Assembly (NCBI GenBank): GCA_039602395.1
Contig: JBCNJP010000006.1
Coordinates: 40,139,279 to 40,203,278, forward strand
Length of the DNA: 64,000 bases
Direction: 5' to 3'
From: Deinandra increscens subsp. villosa
Taxonomy: Eukaryota; Streptophyta; Magnoliopsida; Asterales; Asteraceae
Shown piece after piece: positions 1 through 11,512 of the stretch. The position numbers were made by a program, and so were the translations under genes. Numbering within the stretch: the first letter of the stretch is position 1; each line of letters starts with the position of its first letter. Under the pieces are notes generated by a model. It was not told the DNA's origin. It saw only the letters and a list, made by a program, of their open reading frames with translations, and did not search any database.

Positions 1-114
1 CTTCCTTTGACGGGTGCGCAGAAATGATTATAGGTATCTTTGAGTGTGCAAAACCAAGGTGCTCGGGGAGCTCCTTGAGCTCGATAAAATGTGGTTCTTC
101 AGTGGATGATTCAT

Positions 115-600
115 TTAGAGGTCCTTCTCTCGATCAGTGATGTCAGCTGGATGGATGGGCTCCGAATGGATTTCTTTAGGAGGCTGAGCCTCTTCCTTCA
201 AGTTCTCCAGGGGGATTACTTCATCTTCATCTGAGCACCAAGGAGCGTCATCATGAGAGGGATATTCGATCGATCGCTTTATCTCCATGGAGCACTCACT
301 GCCTTCAAGTTGTAACTTGATGTGCTGGTTATTTGTCACTTCCTCTTGGATGGAAACCCATCGCTTGAAGGGAGTTGAGGGGGTTTCTTCCATCTCCTCT
401 GTCTCTGGAGAACTAGTTCTTGGGAGCATCTTGTGGTTCCTCTTCCGGGATGACTTCTTGGTTTACATGTTCCCGTGTTTCGTCTACTTCTACCCATATC
501 CCTTTAAGGGTTATTGATGTGACCTTGAACATTAGTTCAAACATTTCTTCACTCATTTCTTCAACGTCATTTTCAGAAGAGGGAGAAGAAGGTATTTCTA
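115..600 (-). pseudogene. Acidic gag-like ORF of gypsy element, frameshifted
   Basis: This is the counterpart of the 147-residue ORF at 52579-53022. The C-terminal 90 or so residues are readable and rich in Glu, Asp and Pro, ending in DITDREKDL. Near 420 the left copy is about two bases shorter than its twin, which breaks the frame, so only the C-terminal part remains open (115-429). I recognise no domain. It is inferred to be an accessory or gag-derived product of a non-autonomous gypsy element from its position between the primer site and the 3' region. Confidence 0.55.
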
Positions 601-717
601 TTGTAGATGGTGAGTAAATATTTTCAGTTTGTTCTGGACTTTGTCCCTAGCACGTAATTTACAACACTTAAAACAAAAGAAAGCGAAACCATGTATACAC
701 GGAGAAGAATATGATGT

Positions 718-960
718 TTAAAAACCCTCCTCCTCAACCGACATCCGAGTGTTTTCTTGTTGATAGGCGCAATAATTGCCATGAAAAATTTTGCATTGAT
801 AACAATAATAAACATTTTCAGTCGGTTGTAGCGGTGGAGAATAGAAAGAAAAATGGCTTGGACTTTCCACCGGTGGGATCTCGCTTATGCCCATATATGC
901 AGGCGTATCTACCACGATGTAGAAGTCCTCATCGTCATATTCCTCCAGATAGTCATCCAT
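718..960 (-). CDS. Small ORF of gypsy element with CCHC-like cluster
   Basis: An 80-residue ORF starts at the methionine at 960, the start shared with its twin at 52175-52417. A longer in-frame start at 1011 exists but is not conserved. The protein is acidic at its N-terminus (DDYLEEYDDEDF), and near residue 54 has a C-x2-C-x3-H-x3-C arrangement reminiscent of a zinc knuckle. It lies about 220 bases downstream of the primer site, where gag would start. Function is unknown. Conservation of the frame in both copies suggests it was once translated. Confidence 0.5.
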   Translation of the reverse strand: MDDYLEEYDDEDFYIVVDTPAYMGISEIPPVESPSHFSFYSPPLQPTENVYYCYQCKIFHGNYCAYQQENTRMSVEEEGF

Positions 961-1180
961 CCTTGAAATATGATTTTTTTTATTAAAAATGATAGATTGG
1001 TAAACAAACAATGGGCCCTTGTTTTCTTACTGAGAAAAGAAATAAATATGACTCGAAACTTTAAAAAAAATGACTCAAAATTTATTTAAAAAAATGACTC
1101 AAAGGTTAAAGAAAAATAAAAAAAGAAAAAATAAAAGGTTTGGCTAATAAGTCGGATTTTTCTCAAAATTCTCGTTTGTG

Positions 1181-1198
1181 TCCCCGGTAACGGTGTCA
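1181..1198 (-). promoter_or_regulatory. Primer binding site, tRNA-Asp type (degenerate)
   Basis: On the minus strand this reads TGACACCGTTACCGGGGA. Plant tRNA-Asp ends so that its complement would be TGGCGCCGTTGCCGGGGA, the site used by Athila-type elements. The match is 15 of 18, and all three differences are G to A. It lies directly after the LTR end. The same altered sequence occurs at 51953-51970. Confidence 0.75.
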
Positions 1199-2477
1199 AA
1201 AAGCTTGGTGTACGTGTGGTGTATATATAAATATGGCAATATTAATGACACCTTTGATGCATAAGCTTTTAAATTTATAAAACTCAATAATCTTAAGACA
1301 ATACTGTTACCATATTCACGGGCAACCACACCCATCGTCCAAGAACACAGAGGAAATGAGGCTTTTGATAAATAATCTTTCGTTGACAACCAACCGGATT
1401 TTAAATATATAAGTGATGGGTAGTTTAGGAGTTAATTAAACTAAGAAAATAAAAGAATAAAAGAAAATAAATAAAATGGGTTTTAAGCTTTTATCAATTA
1501 GAGGTTAATATCACTTGGGGGAACTTACCAGTGGTTGGTTTGGTGAAATGGATTTAAGTACTTTACCTTAAGATTGTTACTTATTAGATGAGGAAGGCCG
1601 CCTTTCAGCCTTATCCCTTTCTCTCGTCCCTTTCATCTCCCCGTAGGATCCAAAAGAACCGTTCTGAAAGTAGCAAATAAAGTAAATGTGAATGCAAAAT
1701 AGTTATAAGGCCCAGTGGGTCGTTGGTACCATTATACTCAAATGCGTTGTCATGAACCTGCAAGGGAACAACCCACACATCGGATTAATTTATTATGAAA
1801 GTAATTTTAAAAAGGGACTAATTTTCTTTTTCTTCATGCACCGCTTTCGCGCAAATATGAGAGGTCGTAACCAGAGCCAAGTTCACAAACATGTATCTCA
1901 CCGACTTCAATGAAGTGACAACATATTACTAACCCCAATCCCAACTAGTAGCTTCAGGCCGTAGTTAGCGTAAAACCCATGTTTGTTTGCATAGACATAA
2001 AACGCACAAATATATTACTTTCCATGGGGTGCGAGTCACCATTAGGATCATGCATCGTCCCCCAGTCGGGTGTCACAAATCCAATTGATGATCTTTCAAC
2101 TTTGTTTAAAAAGGTTAGAAAATACACTTTCAGTTTAGAAGAATTTTCATAAAATCATTCGTATTTACCTTAAGGTATATACGTAAATTCATTTCACTTA
2201 CCGACCAAAGGCTCTTTTATCCCCAAGTTAGTATAAGAGTTTATCCGTGCATAAGCATGGCTTTAAAGATTTGGTTAATAGAAAATGAGTAGTTTATAGA
2301 CAAACTTTAAACAAAATCTAATTAAGTTAATGTTCTTCCAAACATGATTAACAAAAGACTTAAAATGCCTAGTGGCTCAAAAAGAAACAAGATCTAAACT
2401 AGAGAAAGGGGAGGAGAGAAGAATTAAGCAAGGAAGTTAGGAGGCTTTGGCTGGCTTTTATATGCGAAATTTGTACT

Positions 2478-2660
2478 TAGGCACAGGTCGTGCCTGGTAG
2501 GGCACGGGTCGTGTCGGTCAGGTAACATGGGAATAGGTCGTGTTGAGTCAGGGGCACGGGACGTGTCTGCCAGGGGATCGTCTGGCACACAAAAAGTCAA
2601 CTTTCTAGAAGTTTGGGCTGGGCTCGAGCCATACCTAGGTAGGCACAGTCCGTTCCTACT
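2478..2660 (-). promoter_or_regulatory. CACGGGTCGTG word cluster upstream of LTR TATA box
   Basis: Repeated, partly palindromic words of the form GGCACRGGTCGTGYC occur several times within 180 bases, directly 5' of the TATA box on the minus strand. The same cluster is present in the other two LTR copies at 50515-50675 and 55420-55570. A role as upstream promoter element is inferred from position only. Confidence 0.5.
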
Positions 2661-2842
2661 TAAAAACATGTCGTTCTGACCTCATAATCTTCTTCCTCTC
2701 GTCGACAAACTAGAATCTCACTATTTATGGGTCCCGTAACTCATTTTCTAGCCCGAGATATGCTTCCATGAAGTTTTATGCAGTCTCTGTGCACACCTTT
2801 ATCTTCTAGCAGTTGTGCTCCGAGCTATGGCTGAATTTAAGG

Positions 2843-2847
2843 GTTAC
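2843..2847 (+). repeat. Target-site duplication GTTAC, left
   Basis: GTTAC immediately precedes the copia A 5' LTR and recurs immediately after its 3' LTR at 20707-20711. The uninterrupted relative at 55221-55225 has a single copy (gtaac on the plus strand), which proves the insertion site. Confidence 0.9.
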
Positions 2848-3203
2848 TATTAGAACAAGTTTTGGTGTCTAATGCTAGGTCTAGGTGTGTGTTGTTTGTA
2901 TTGTAATTTTTATATATTCTGGTTCCATCGTACCATGGAGTGGACAAGTTGGTACGCCGTAGCATAAACTGATACGTTGAGTTAATTGGTACGCCGGCCA
3001 AATTAACTATATATAGGTTTAAGTGTTTTGGTCAGAGTATAAGAGTGAGAACAGTTAGCTTGTGTGTGTGAAATCCCTGTTGTTTCTCTATCTAGTTCTC
3101 TTTGTACTTTGCTTGTTGAATCAATCAAAGAAAGCATTATTTACCTTCTTGTTTCTCATAGCGATTGAATCATGCAGTAGTAAGATCGGCTCGTGTCTTT
3201 TTA
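2848..3203 (+). repeat. Copia A 5' LTR
   Basis: It starts TATTAGAAC where the 3' LTR has TGTTAGAAC, so the terminal TG has mutated to TA, a change shared with the right-arm copy. It contains GGTACG words at 2930-2995 followed by a TATA box (tatata, 3009-3014). It ends at the position matching the terminal CA of the 3' LTR. The two LTRs differ at many sites, which points to an old insertion. Confidence 0.85.
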
Positions 3204-3205
3204 AG

Positions 3206-3217
3206 TGGTATCAGAGC
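3206..3217 (+). promoter_or_regulatory. Primer binding site, initiator tRNA-Met
   Basis: TGGTATCAGAGC is complementary to the 3' end of plant initiator tRNA-Met over 12 bases and lies two bases after the LTR. It is the standard site for Ty1/copia elements. The right-arm copy has it at 49930-49941. Confidence 0.92.
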
Positions 3218-3552
3218 AATCCAGGTTGCTCTACTCCTATGATTTGGTCATTTTGTGTTTTCTAGTGAGATAAAGTAGGTTTTTGGATCAATTTTCATCA
3301 TTTCTTCTCAATTCCAAGTGTTTCTGATGTCAATTTTGATTCCAAAATGTTCCTAGAGTGTTTTAGTTGATTCCTGTGTCAAATTCCAGTTCAAAAATCC
3401 AAATTTTCGAAAAATCTGTCGATTTCACTATGGTACGCTGCTGGTACTCCAGTTGAATATCTTGGAACACCGGTTGAATATCTTGGTATGCAAGGTAATC
3501 TTCATAGATTGTCTGGTACGCTGAGTCTTGGTACGCAAGGTTCCTAATTTGA
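3218..3552 (+). other. Copia A leader with GGTACG words
   Basis: Untranslated leader. Several GGTACG/GGTAYGC words occur at 3431-3546. Compared with the right-arm copy (49293-49613), about 320 bases including the gag start codon are missing. The deletion ends lie in the short repeat gcaagg. Confidence 0.6.
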
Positions 3553-6500
3553 TGAAATTCTAAGATTTTCATAATTGGAAAACACGATACGAATCGTACA
3601 TTAGGGTGACCGATGTAAGTGTTTGGGGATCGATGTTAGATGAATATGTCATACCAAAGATTAATGGTGAAGAAAAAACGTATAGTAGAATGAATGAAGA
3701 GGAAAAAGAGGATTTCAAACTAGAAAGAAAGGTGTATGCAACATATTTTATGGCATTGCCAAAAGACATTCTTCATCTATTCAAAATGCATACGACTTCT
3801 AAAGCCTTGTGGGAAGCTTTATGTAACAGGTGTGAAGGAAATGCTCAATATAAAAAGAGTAATAAAAAAGTCTTAGTGAGAGAATATGACAAATTTTGTC
3901 ATTTTCCAAATGAAACTATCAATGATTTGATATCAAGGCTTTCAGAAGCTTGAGATTGTTGGAATAAAGAAAGAAGCCAATGAGTTGAAGGAAAAACTAT
4001 TAGATGCTTTACCTGCTAAGTGGGAAGGTTACATCTTGTTGTTAACTCATGATAAATGATTTGATGATGTGTCTTATGATGAATTGACAAGGAATCTGTT
4101 AGCAAGAGAATTAGATATGATGAGGGTTAAGACTTTACCAGCACAAGTACAAAGCCCGGATGTCTATTTTGGGGAAAATGCTTCAACTATGCATGCTAAG
4201 GTGAAATCAAGTTCAAATCGAGCTCCTACTGTTTTGTATGTGGAAAACTCTTCAACTGGGTATTCAAATGTGTCTAGAGGACCATCCATGGGAACTTATA
4301 CTCAAAATGCTGCAGTTACATATCCAGTTCATTCAAGTCAATCCGCATTTGTTTCAAATCAAAGTCAATTTTCTGCAAAAACAACTAATGATTTTATGGC
4401 ATTGTTCTCTGCTATGGTGTCTTCGTATGATGGTGTGATTGCGGGGAAGATAACAAGTGCTGAGTTGACCGGTGAGGATTATGAACAGATTGATGCCGAT
4501 GATTTAGAATTAGTGGATATTAGCTGGTCTATGGCAATGTTGGTTCGAAGAGGGAAGAAGTTCATGTAGCAACGGAAAAAAATAAGAAACTTCTAGGTTG
4601 TATCATAAATATGCTGCTAAGAATTCAGGGAGTAACTCTAATCCTTCTACTTCTAATGCAAATGCTAATGCTTCAAGCTCAGAAACTAAAGCTTTAGTTT
4701 CTCAAGCTTGTGAAGGTTATGATTGGAGTGCTGATTTTCCTGATGAATCTGCCTTTTTGTGCAGTTCTGTACCTAAAAAATATGGTGGTTGAAGACAATT
4801 CTAAACTTCCTGGAGATGCTCATCAAGCATTCATGGCTGATATACAGGTTGATTCTAAACTTTGTGATCATTGTGCTTCAACTGCTAACCTATTGAAAGA
4901 ACTTTATGATGAGAAAGTGAAGTATCTTGACAAATACTTGTTAGCAGAGGAGAATACAAAAAATATCAAACAAAGGTGGGAGGTTGTTAAAGCGGAACTG
5001 AAAAGGGAACATGCTATGACTCTTAACACTAAAGTTGAATTGAATAATAAAACTGAGGAATTTATCTTTTCTGAGAAAAACCTTGCAGAAGCTACTACTA
5101 ATATTTTAGAATTAAACATTGAAATTTTAGATCTTAAAAGACAAATTGAGAATTTCAAAAATCCAGCTTCCTTTGCAAGTTATTTGTGCAAAGATGAAAC
5201 ATTGAAAGAGGTGTTCAAAGAGTCTGGGTGTAATTTAGTTCCACCACCAATTTTTCATGGGTTAGGACCCAATGAGACTAAAAGCAAGCCAGCTATTGTG
5301 TTTGATTACTCTAAGTTCACTGAGAACTTACTTAGGTCGTCTGACCGACACAAGGGAACTTATAAGAAAAAGCCCGACAAACATGAATCAAAAGCAAATC
5401 ATGTTGTTTCTAAACAATCATAATCTAGTGGCCCTACGGTTGAAAAACCTATCACTGAGATTAAGTCTAAAGGTGGTGTTAAACCGACACCTTTAGAAGC
5501 AGCAATGAAGATTGCAGAAACTGAAAAGAAAATGAAAGAATTTGAAAAAGAAAATTTTGCAAAAGGTGTTGATTTGTTTTATGAAAAAGATAACATAAAT
5601 GAGAGAAATCAATGCAGTCCTGATATCACTATGATTCCAGTTCCTATTCCTAAATCTGCTAAGTTTGTTGGAATCGGTTTTGGATCCAATGCTGAAAATT
5701 CCGAGGTCAATGAGAAGAAATCTCAGAAATTTCAGAAGAATGATAACAAAGGTGTTAAATCTGTTGACACAAAATCTGAGAAAATTGATGTTAAGCTGAA
5801 AGGCAAGTCTGAGGTTGGTGAATCTTCTACCACTCAGAAAATGTATTGTTTGGAGGGAAGTGATACTATTATCTCAGATGCAATGTTTCCAATGGGTAGT
5901 GTTGATCCAACACGTATTGAAAAAGTTTTTTATGTTTCATCTAGAATGAAAATAGTACCTGATATTGAGAATGTTTCTCAACTCAAGACCCAGTCCAGAT
6001 CAAATGATCAAAGTCTCAACCCTGATAAAAATCACCAAATGATTAGAGATCTCAATCTAGATCAAAATCACCAAATGATCAGAAATCTAAGTCCAAATCA
6101 AAATCACCAAAGTACTCACCAAAGAGTTTTTTATAACTCTGATGGTCAGTTTTCTTCAAAATCAAATTCATTTGAGTATGAGTCATATGGTTTTTGCGAT
6201 AATTACAATTTTTATGATGACTTTGGTGAAGGCTCTTCATATGGGCAGTTTGGACATGTCAAAACCACTAAACCAAAATGTTATTCTGAAAAGTGTGGTT
6301 TTGATGGTTATGTGTTTTATAATGAATTCGGGTATACTGGTCCGTTGTTTAATCCTCTTCCTAAGTTTCATTCCAGAAGGTTTAAGACCAACAAACCTAA
6401 GGAATTCATTCAGCCCATGTATGATAATGGTTGGACAGATGAATTTGGAAACCCTATTGATATGGTCTTTATTGATCGTCGAAGGTGTTATCACTGTTAT

Positions 6501-6590
6501 CAACGTGGTCACTTACGTATTATGTGTCTTATTCTTGTTAAAAAGAGAGCTTCCGCTGTGAAAAATGAAAAATCAGAAAATTCTGATTGA
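3553..6590 (+). pseudogene. Copia A gag (left), broken
   Basis: Gag packages element RNA in virus-like particles. Readable blocks: a UBN2-like capsid region (3606-3953, with ALWEALCNRCEGN), a middle region (4069-4792), a long predicted coiled coil (about 4850-5160, Lys/Glu/Leu rich), a charged linker (5505-6000) and a C-x2-C-x4-H-x4-C zinc knuckle near 6487-6528. The N-terminus is deleted relative to the twin at 46343-49375. An in-frame stop (KF*DF) after the shared start region and several frameshifts break it. A coiled coil in Gag is a known Sirevirus trait. Not translatable as one product. Confidence 0.8.
6020..6118 (+). repeat. Tandem 36-bp repeat in gag
   Basis: About three units encode variants of DxNHQMIRDLNL (12 residues each) shortly before the zinc knuckle. 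The right-arm copy has the same units at about 46850-46960, so the array predates the inverted duplication. Confidence 0.6.
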
Positions 6591-6611
6591 AAGTCTGTTT
6601 CAAAAGACAAG

Positions 6612-8059
6612 ATGGTAGATGAGAAGATGGTTACCAAGCATCACTTTAAACGTGAAAAGTTTTTTAAACATGATTCAAGTACTTTTGGTAATTCCTCAAA
6701 TTATGTTTCCACATCTGACTCATCTATTCCATCGTTGAAACAGAAGTGGCTTCCAAATTATCATCTAAAGCCACTAAAGATTTTTCTGAGGACACCGGTC
6801 GACCCAAAGCTGAAAGCTTGGGTCCAGTTTTAAAATAATTATCTGTTGATTTGTGCAGGGAGCTCGGAAAAAGGCTATCAACAACTTTTGGGTGGTTGAT
6901 AGTGGAGCTTCCCGGCACATGACGGGTGACATCTCCCTCTGTCTGAAGTGAAACCAATTAATGGTGGGAATGTTACTTTCGCTGGAAATAAGGGCGGAAG
7001 AATTATCGGTGAATAAAAAATGGGGAATGAGAGTGTCACTTTTGATCACGTATAATTTGTGGAAGAATTGCAACACAACCTGCTAAGTGTGTTTCAGATT
7101 TGTGAAAAACAATTTACAACTGTATTCACAAGTTCTGAGTGCTTGATCATGAAGCCTGGAATCAAAATCCCGGATGAATGGATAGTATTCACAATTCTAA
7201 GTCTTCGTCTGCAGTACCTAGAACGTGTTTTATTTCAAAAGCCACTGAAAAAGAGTCCATTTTGTGGCATCGCCGTAGGGGACACATCAATTACCAGAAA
7301 ATGAACTATTTGGTGAATCATAATCTGGTTGAAGGCATTTTAAAGAATCGATTTATATTTCATGATGTGTGCGTTTCCTGCAAAAAGGGAAAGCAACGGA
7401 AAAAATCACATCCTACCAAACGTATCAATACGATTGTTACACCATTGGAGTTACTTCACATGGATTTATTCAGTCCTGTGAATGTTCGTAGCATTAATGG
7501 TAAATACAATTGTTTGGTGATCACGAATGATTTCTCTCGTTTCTCATGGGTTGCGTTTATGCGCACAAAAGATGAAACTCCTGTTTTATTTCAGAAATTC
7601 TTGTCCAAGTTTGAATCTGCGTACAAGAGATGAATTTGTCGCATTCGGAGTGATAATGGAACCGAATTTAAAAATGCAAGTATGACAAAGTTCTGTGATT
7701 CATGTGGTATTATTCAAGAGTTTAGTGCTTCATGTACTCCTCAACAAAATGGAGTGGCTGATGCACAATTTCCAATTAATTTTTGGTCTGAGGCTGTTGC
7801 TATGGCTTGTTATGTGCTCAATTGCGTTCTTATTGTCAAAAGGCCGGATAAAACAAGTTATCATTTGGTTAAAGGTCATAAACCTAATTTGAGCTTTTTG
7901 GAACCGTTTGGGTGTAAGTGTGCCGTTCTAAAAAAAGCTGGCAAGTTTGATGAAAAAGTTGTTGAGGGAATTTTTGTTGGATACAAACGTACAATGAAAC
8001 GAGTTTATAATCATGCTTCCAAGACAATTGGGAATTATTTGCATGTTGATTGTCAATGA
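6612..8059 (+). pseudogene. Copia A protease and integrase (left), broken
   Basis: The aspartic protease site DSGASRHMTG is readable at 6898-6927. The GAG-pre-integrase zinc finger is at about 7256-7390 (H-x4-H then CVSCKKGK). The integrase core follows, with HMDLFSPV (first Asp) near 7460 and RSDNGTEF (second Asp) near 7650. After CTPQQNGVA the text jumps directly to an (A)QFPINFWSEAV block near 7765, so the usual helix carrying the catalytic Glu is deleted. An in-frame TGA lies near 7631 and another ends the block near 8057. The same Glu deletion and stops occur in the right-arm copy, so integrase was dead before the locus was duplicated. Confidence 0.82.
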
Positions 8060-8155
8060 CATTCTTTTATACCAGTAAAACCGGGTTTCAATCGAGGCTT
8101 TGATTATGATGCGTTTTATAATTTTTTCTCTACAGCAAGCACTACTTCTTATGAT

Positions 8156-9361
8156 GAAACTTCACAAGACGATTTAGTTATTTCTCTACATCATACAATG
8201 TCTCAGAATGGATCAAAGGTTCTGAAGCTTCCTATTGTTCCTGCTGCTGCTTCATGTAGTCAAAATATTTCTCTTTGGAAACTATTAGTTCGTCTGATGA
8301 TGATGAAAGTGATTTTCATGATGCTGAATCGGGACCAATTGATGATTCAATTACATTACCAAGCACTAGTTCTTCTGTTCTGAATACGTAGTCAATTGAT
8401 GATCCTTCTAGTTTGGAGGTTACAGATGAGAATTTCACTAATCTTGAAGAGAATGTGGTGGTTCTTGATACTACTACTCTTAGGATTCATAACATACATC
8501 CACAAGACAATATTATTAGAGATCCAACTTCTAGTGTTCACACACGACATCAATTATCCAGTTCAGTCGATGCACTCATTGCTGAAATTCATGTTTCCGG
8601 AATTCAACATGAAGTTTTTCATTCTTGCTTTTTATCTCAAGTTGACCATGAAACTGTTGACCAAACATTAAAAGACTCTTCTTGGGTGGAGGCAATGTAG
8701 GGGGAATTTCAACAATTCCAGAAATTAGGAGTCTGGCACCTTGTTGATTTACCCAAGAATTCAAAAGAACCTTGTGGGACACGTTGGGTGTTTAAATGTA
8801 AAAAGGACATCGAGGCATCATCGTTAGAAACAAAGCTCGATTGGTGGTTCAAGGCTTCTCGCAGATAGAAGGGATCGACTTCAATGAAGTTTACGCTCTG
8901 GTAGCTCGGATTGAAGCGATTCACATTTTCTTGGCTTTTGCATCATATAAAGGATTTAAGGTGTATCATATGGATATTAAAAGTGCTTTTCTGAACGGGA
9001 AGATTCGTGAAGAAGTGTATGTCAAGCAGCCACCTGGTTTTTATGATCCTGACTTCCCAGAGCACGTTTACAAGTTGGATAAAGCTTTGTATGGTCTTCA
9101 TCAAGCTCCACAGGCTTAGTATGAGATGTTATCTACTCACCTACTTGAGAATGGTTTCAAACGCGGGAAGTTGACTGCATGCTTTTCTCGAAGAAAACAG
9201 GGAACGATCTGCTTCTAGTATAAGTTTATTTCGATGACATTATTTTTGAAATTACAAACGATAAGCTCTGCAATGAATTTGAGCTTGTGATGTTAACAAA
9301 GTTTGAGATGAGTTCCATGGGAGAGATGAATTTCTTTTTGGGTCTTCAAGTGAATTAGTCG
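8156..9361 (+). pseudogene. Copia A linker and reverse transcriptase (left), broken
   Basis: An acidic Ser/Thr-rich linker (8156-8700) leads into RT. Recognisable RT blocks at 8841-9119 include VVQGFSQIEGIDF, MDIKSAFLNG and KALYGLHQAPQA. The Trp codon after QAPQA is a TAG stop. The catalytic block reads VYFDDIIF at about 9220-9245, with an in-frame TAA just before it. Both stops are shared with the right arm. RT would copy element RNA into cDNA, but this copy cannot make it. Confidence 0.82.
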
Positions 9362-10172
9362 GTGAAAGGCATATTCTTGCATCAAACTAAATATGTTCAT
9401 GATGTCCTGGCCATATTCAAGATTGGAGATGTCCGAATTCACAATACTCCCATACAGGTTAGTCATGGTCTTGCGCCAGACAAGTCTGGTGACAGTGTTG
9501 ACTCAACACTGTATCGAGCCATGGTTAGGCCCTTAATGTATCTTACTGCTTCTAGACCTGATATAATGTTTGCCATTTGTATGTGTGCTAGGTATCAAGC
9601 AGACCCCAAGGTTTCTCATTTGATGGCAGTGAAGAGGATCATGGCTTATTGGAAGGGTTGTCCGGATCTTGGCATCTGGTATCCTAATGATAATAAGTTT
9701 GAGTTATCAGCCTACTCAGATTCGGATTACGGTGGGTGTAAAATTAATTTCAAAATCCACTACTGCCGGTTGCCAATTTCTGGGGCTTGTATCGTGGCAT
9801 TGCAAGAAATGAACTTTAGTCGTAACGTCTACTGCGGAGGCGGAATATGTTGCTGCTTCTAGTTGTTGTTCACAGGTTTTGTGGATTCAACAGTAGTTGC
9901 GCGATTATGGTTTGAACCTTCTGACCACTCCTATATTTATTGATAACTCGGCTGCTATATGCATCATAAAAAACCCCGTTCAACATTCAAAAACTATGCA
10001 CATTAACATTCGATACCATTTTATTCGTGACTGCTTTGAAAAGAAGCTAATTGATTTGCAGAAAACTCACACTGATTGTCAAAGGGCTGATTTGTTTACC
10101 AAAGCGTTTGATAAAACATGCTTTCAATTTCTCTTGCAAATCAATGGTGTTACTTGCTTAAAAGCCAAGTAA
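9362..10172 (+). pseudogene. Copia A RT C-terminus and RNase H (left), frameshifted
   Basis: SRPDIMFAICMCARYQADP and YSDSDYGGCK mark the RT/RNase H connection and the first RNase H Asp. Near 9752 a one-base change shifts the frame. Downstream the third frame recovers IFIDNSAAIC and HFIRDCFEKK. The right-arm copy (42800-43450) has no such frameshift and shows the intervening AEAEYVAAS block, so this lesion is specific to the left copy. Confidence 0.82.
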
Positions 10173-10229
10173 TCTGGTTCAGTTGATCATTTTTGCTTTT
10201 GTTTTTATTTCAATTTTGTTTTTGTTGTC

Positions 10230-11444
10230 TTTATCGAGATCAGAAGCAAATTGTGCAAAAGCTTCTAATTCTGCGAACTGTGCCAGTTCCAGTTTTAATT
10301 TACCAGCTACTTGTTTCATAGCTTTAATTTGAGCTGCAGACCCCACTCTGGAAACAGAGATACCCACATTAATAGCGGGTCGGATTCCAGCATTGAATAG
10401 ATCGGCAGATAAGAATATTTGTCCATCAGAAATCGAAATTACATTAGTAGGAATATAAGCCGAAACGTCTCCCGATTGGGTTTCAACTATTGGTAAAGCG
10501 GTCATACTTCCTTCATCTAAAAGAGAACTTAATTTAGCAGCTCTTTCCAAAAGGCGTGAATGTAAATAAAAAACATCCCCTGGATAAGCCTCGCGCCCAC
10601 GTGGTCTTCGTAATAGAAGAGACATTTGGCGATAAGCTTACGCTTGTTTAGAGAGATCATCATAAATGATTAAAGTGTGTCGTTCACGGTACATAAAATA
10701 TTCAGCCAGAGCTGCTCCTGTATAAGGAGCGAGGTATTGTAATGTAGCAGGGGAATCCGCCGTTTCGGCTACCACAATAGTATATTCCATCGTGCCCTTT
10801 TCCTGGAAAGTAGTCACTACCTGAGCCACAGAAGATGCTTTTTGACTAATAGCTACATAAACGCATATTACATTTTGGCCTTGTTGATTTAGAATTGTAT
10901 CTATTGCTACTGTTGTTTTACCGGTATGTCTGTCCCCAATAATTAATTCTCGCTGACCACGTCCTATGGGAATCATTGAATCAATAGCAATAAGCCCTGT
11001 TTGAAGAGGCTCATATACAGAACCTCGAGAAATAATCCCCGAAGCAGGCGATTCAATTAACCTATATTCAGAAGATGAAATTTCACCTCTACCATCAATA
11101 GGTTTAGCCAGGGCGTTTATAACACGACCCAAATAGGCCTCACTCACTGGTATCTGAGCAATTCTTCCTGTTGCATTTACAGAACTCCCTTCTTGTATCA
11201 GCAAACCATCACCCATTAATACAACACCAGCATTAGTTGATTCCAAATTAAGAGCAATGCCTACGATACCCTCTTGAAATTCTACTAATTCACCCGCCAT
11301 TACTTCATCAAGACCATGAATACGAGCAATGCCATCACCCACTTGAAGTACGGTACCGGTATTTACAATCTTGACTTCTCTATTATATTGCTCAATACGT
11401 TCACGGATAATATTACTAATTTCGTCGGCTTGAATGGTTACCAT
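10230..11444 (-). pseudogene. atpA: Plastid ATP synthase CF1 alpha subunit, 3'-truncated nuclear copy
   Basis: The alpha subunit forms the alpha3-beta3 head of chloroplast ATP synthase. The copy starts at the plastid ATG (11444, MVTIQADEISNI) and shows the P-loop as GDRHTGKTT near residue 170, where plastid proteins have GDRQTGKT. It runs to FASDLDK, about residue 404 of roughly 508, where the insert ends. Codon 269 is TAA (10638-10640) in place of the CAA expected in SKQAQAYRQM, a C to T change on the coding strand. There is also an RPRG for RPPG change. Truncation, the stop and nuclear retroelement flanks make it a pseudogene. Confidence 0.96.
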
Positions 11445-11512
11445 GAGTAGTATTTCTTAATTCTTTTTTGAAAAAAATAAATAAATTAAAAATAATGCCT
11501 AAAGTAGAAGGA

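Larger units (their letters stand above)
1199..2847 (-). repeat. Gypsy 5' LTR, downstream portion
   Basis: This segment matches 50305-51950 in inverted orientation and 54961-56613 in part. On the minus strand the TATA box (catataaaa, 2457-2463) is preceded by a cluster of GC-rich words resembling GGCACGGGTCGTGCC at about 2478-2660. The rest is AT-rich leader with no ORF of note. The segment stops at the GTTAC target site of copia A. Confidence 0.8.

Noticed and set aside
10179..11444. A functional atpA gene or a chloroplast contig
   Set aside because: The gene is truncated, has a stop at codon 269 and is flanked on both sides by copia A sequence that is continuous in the twin copy.
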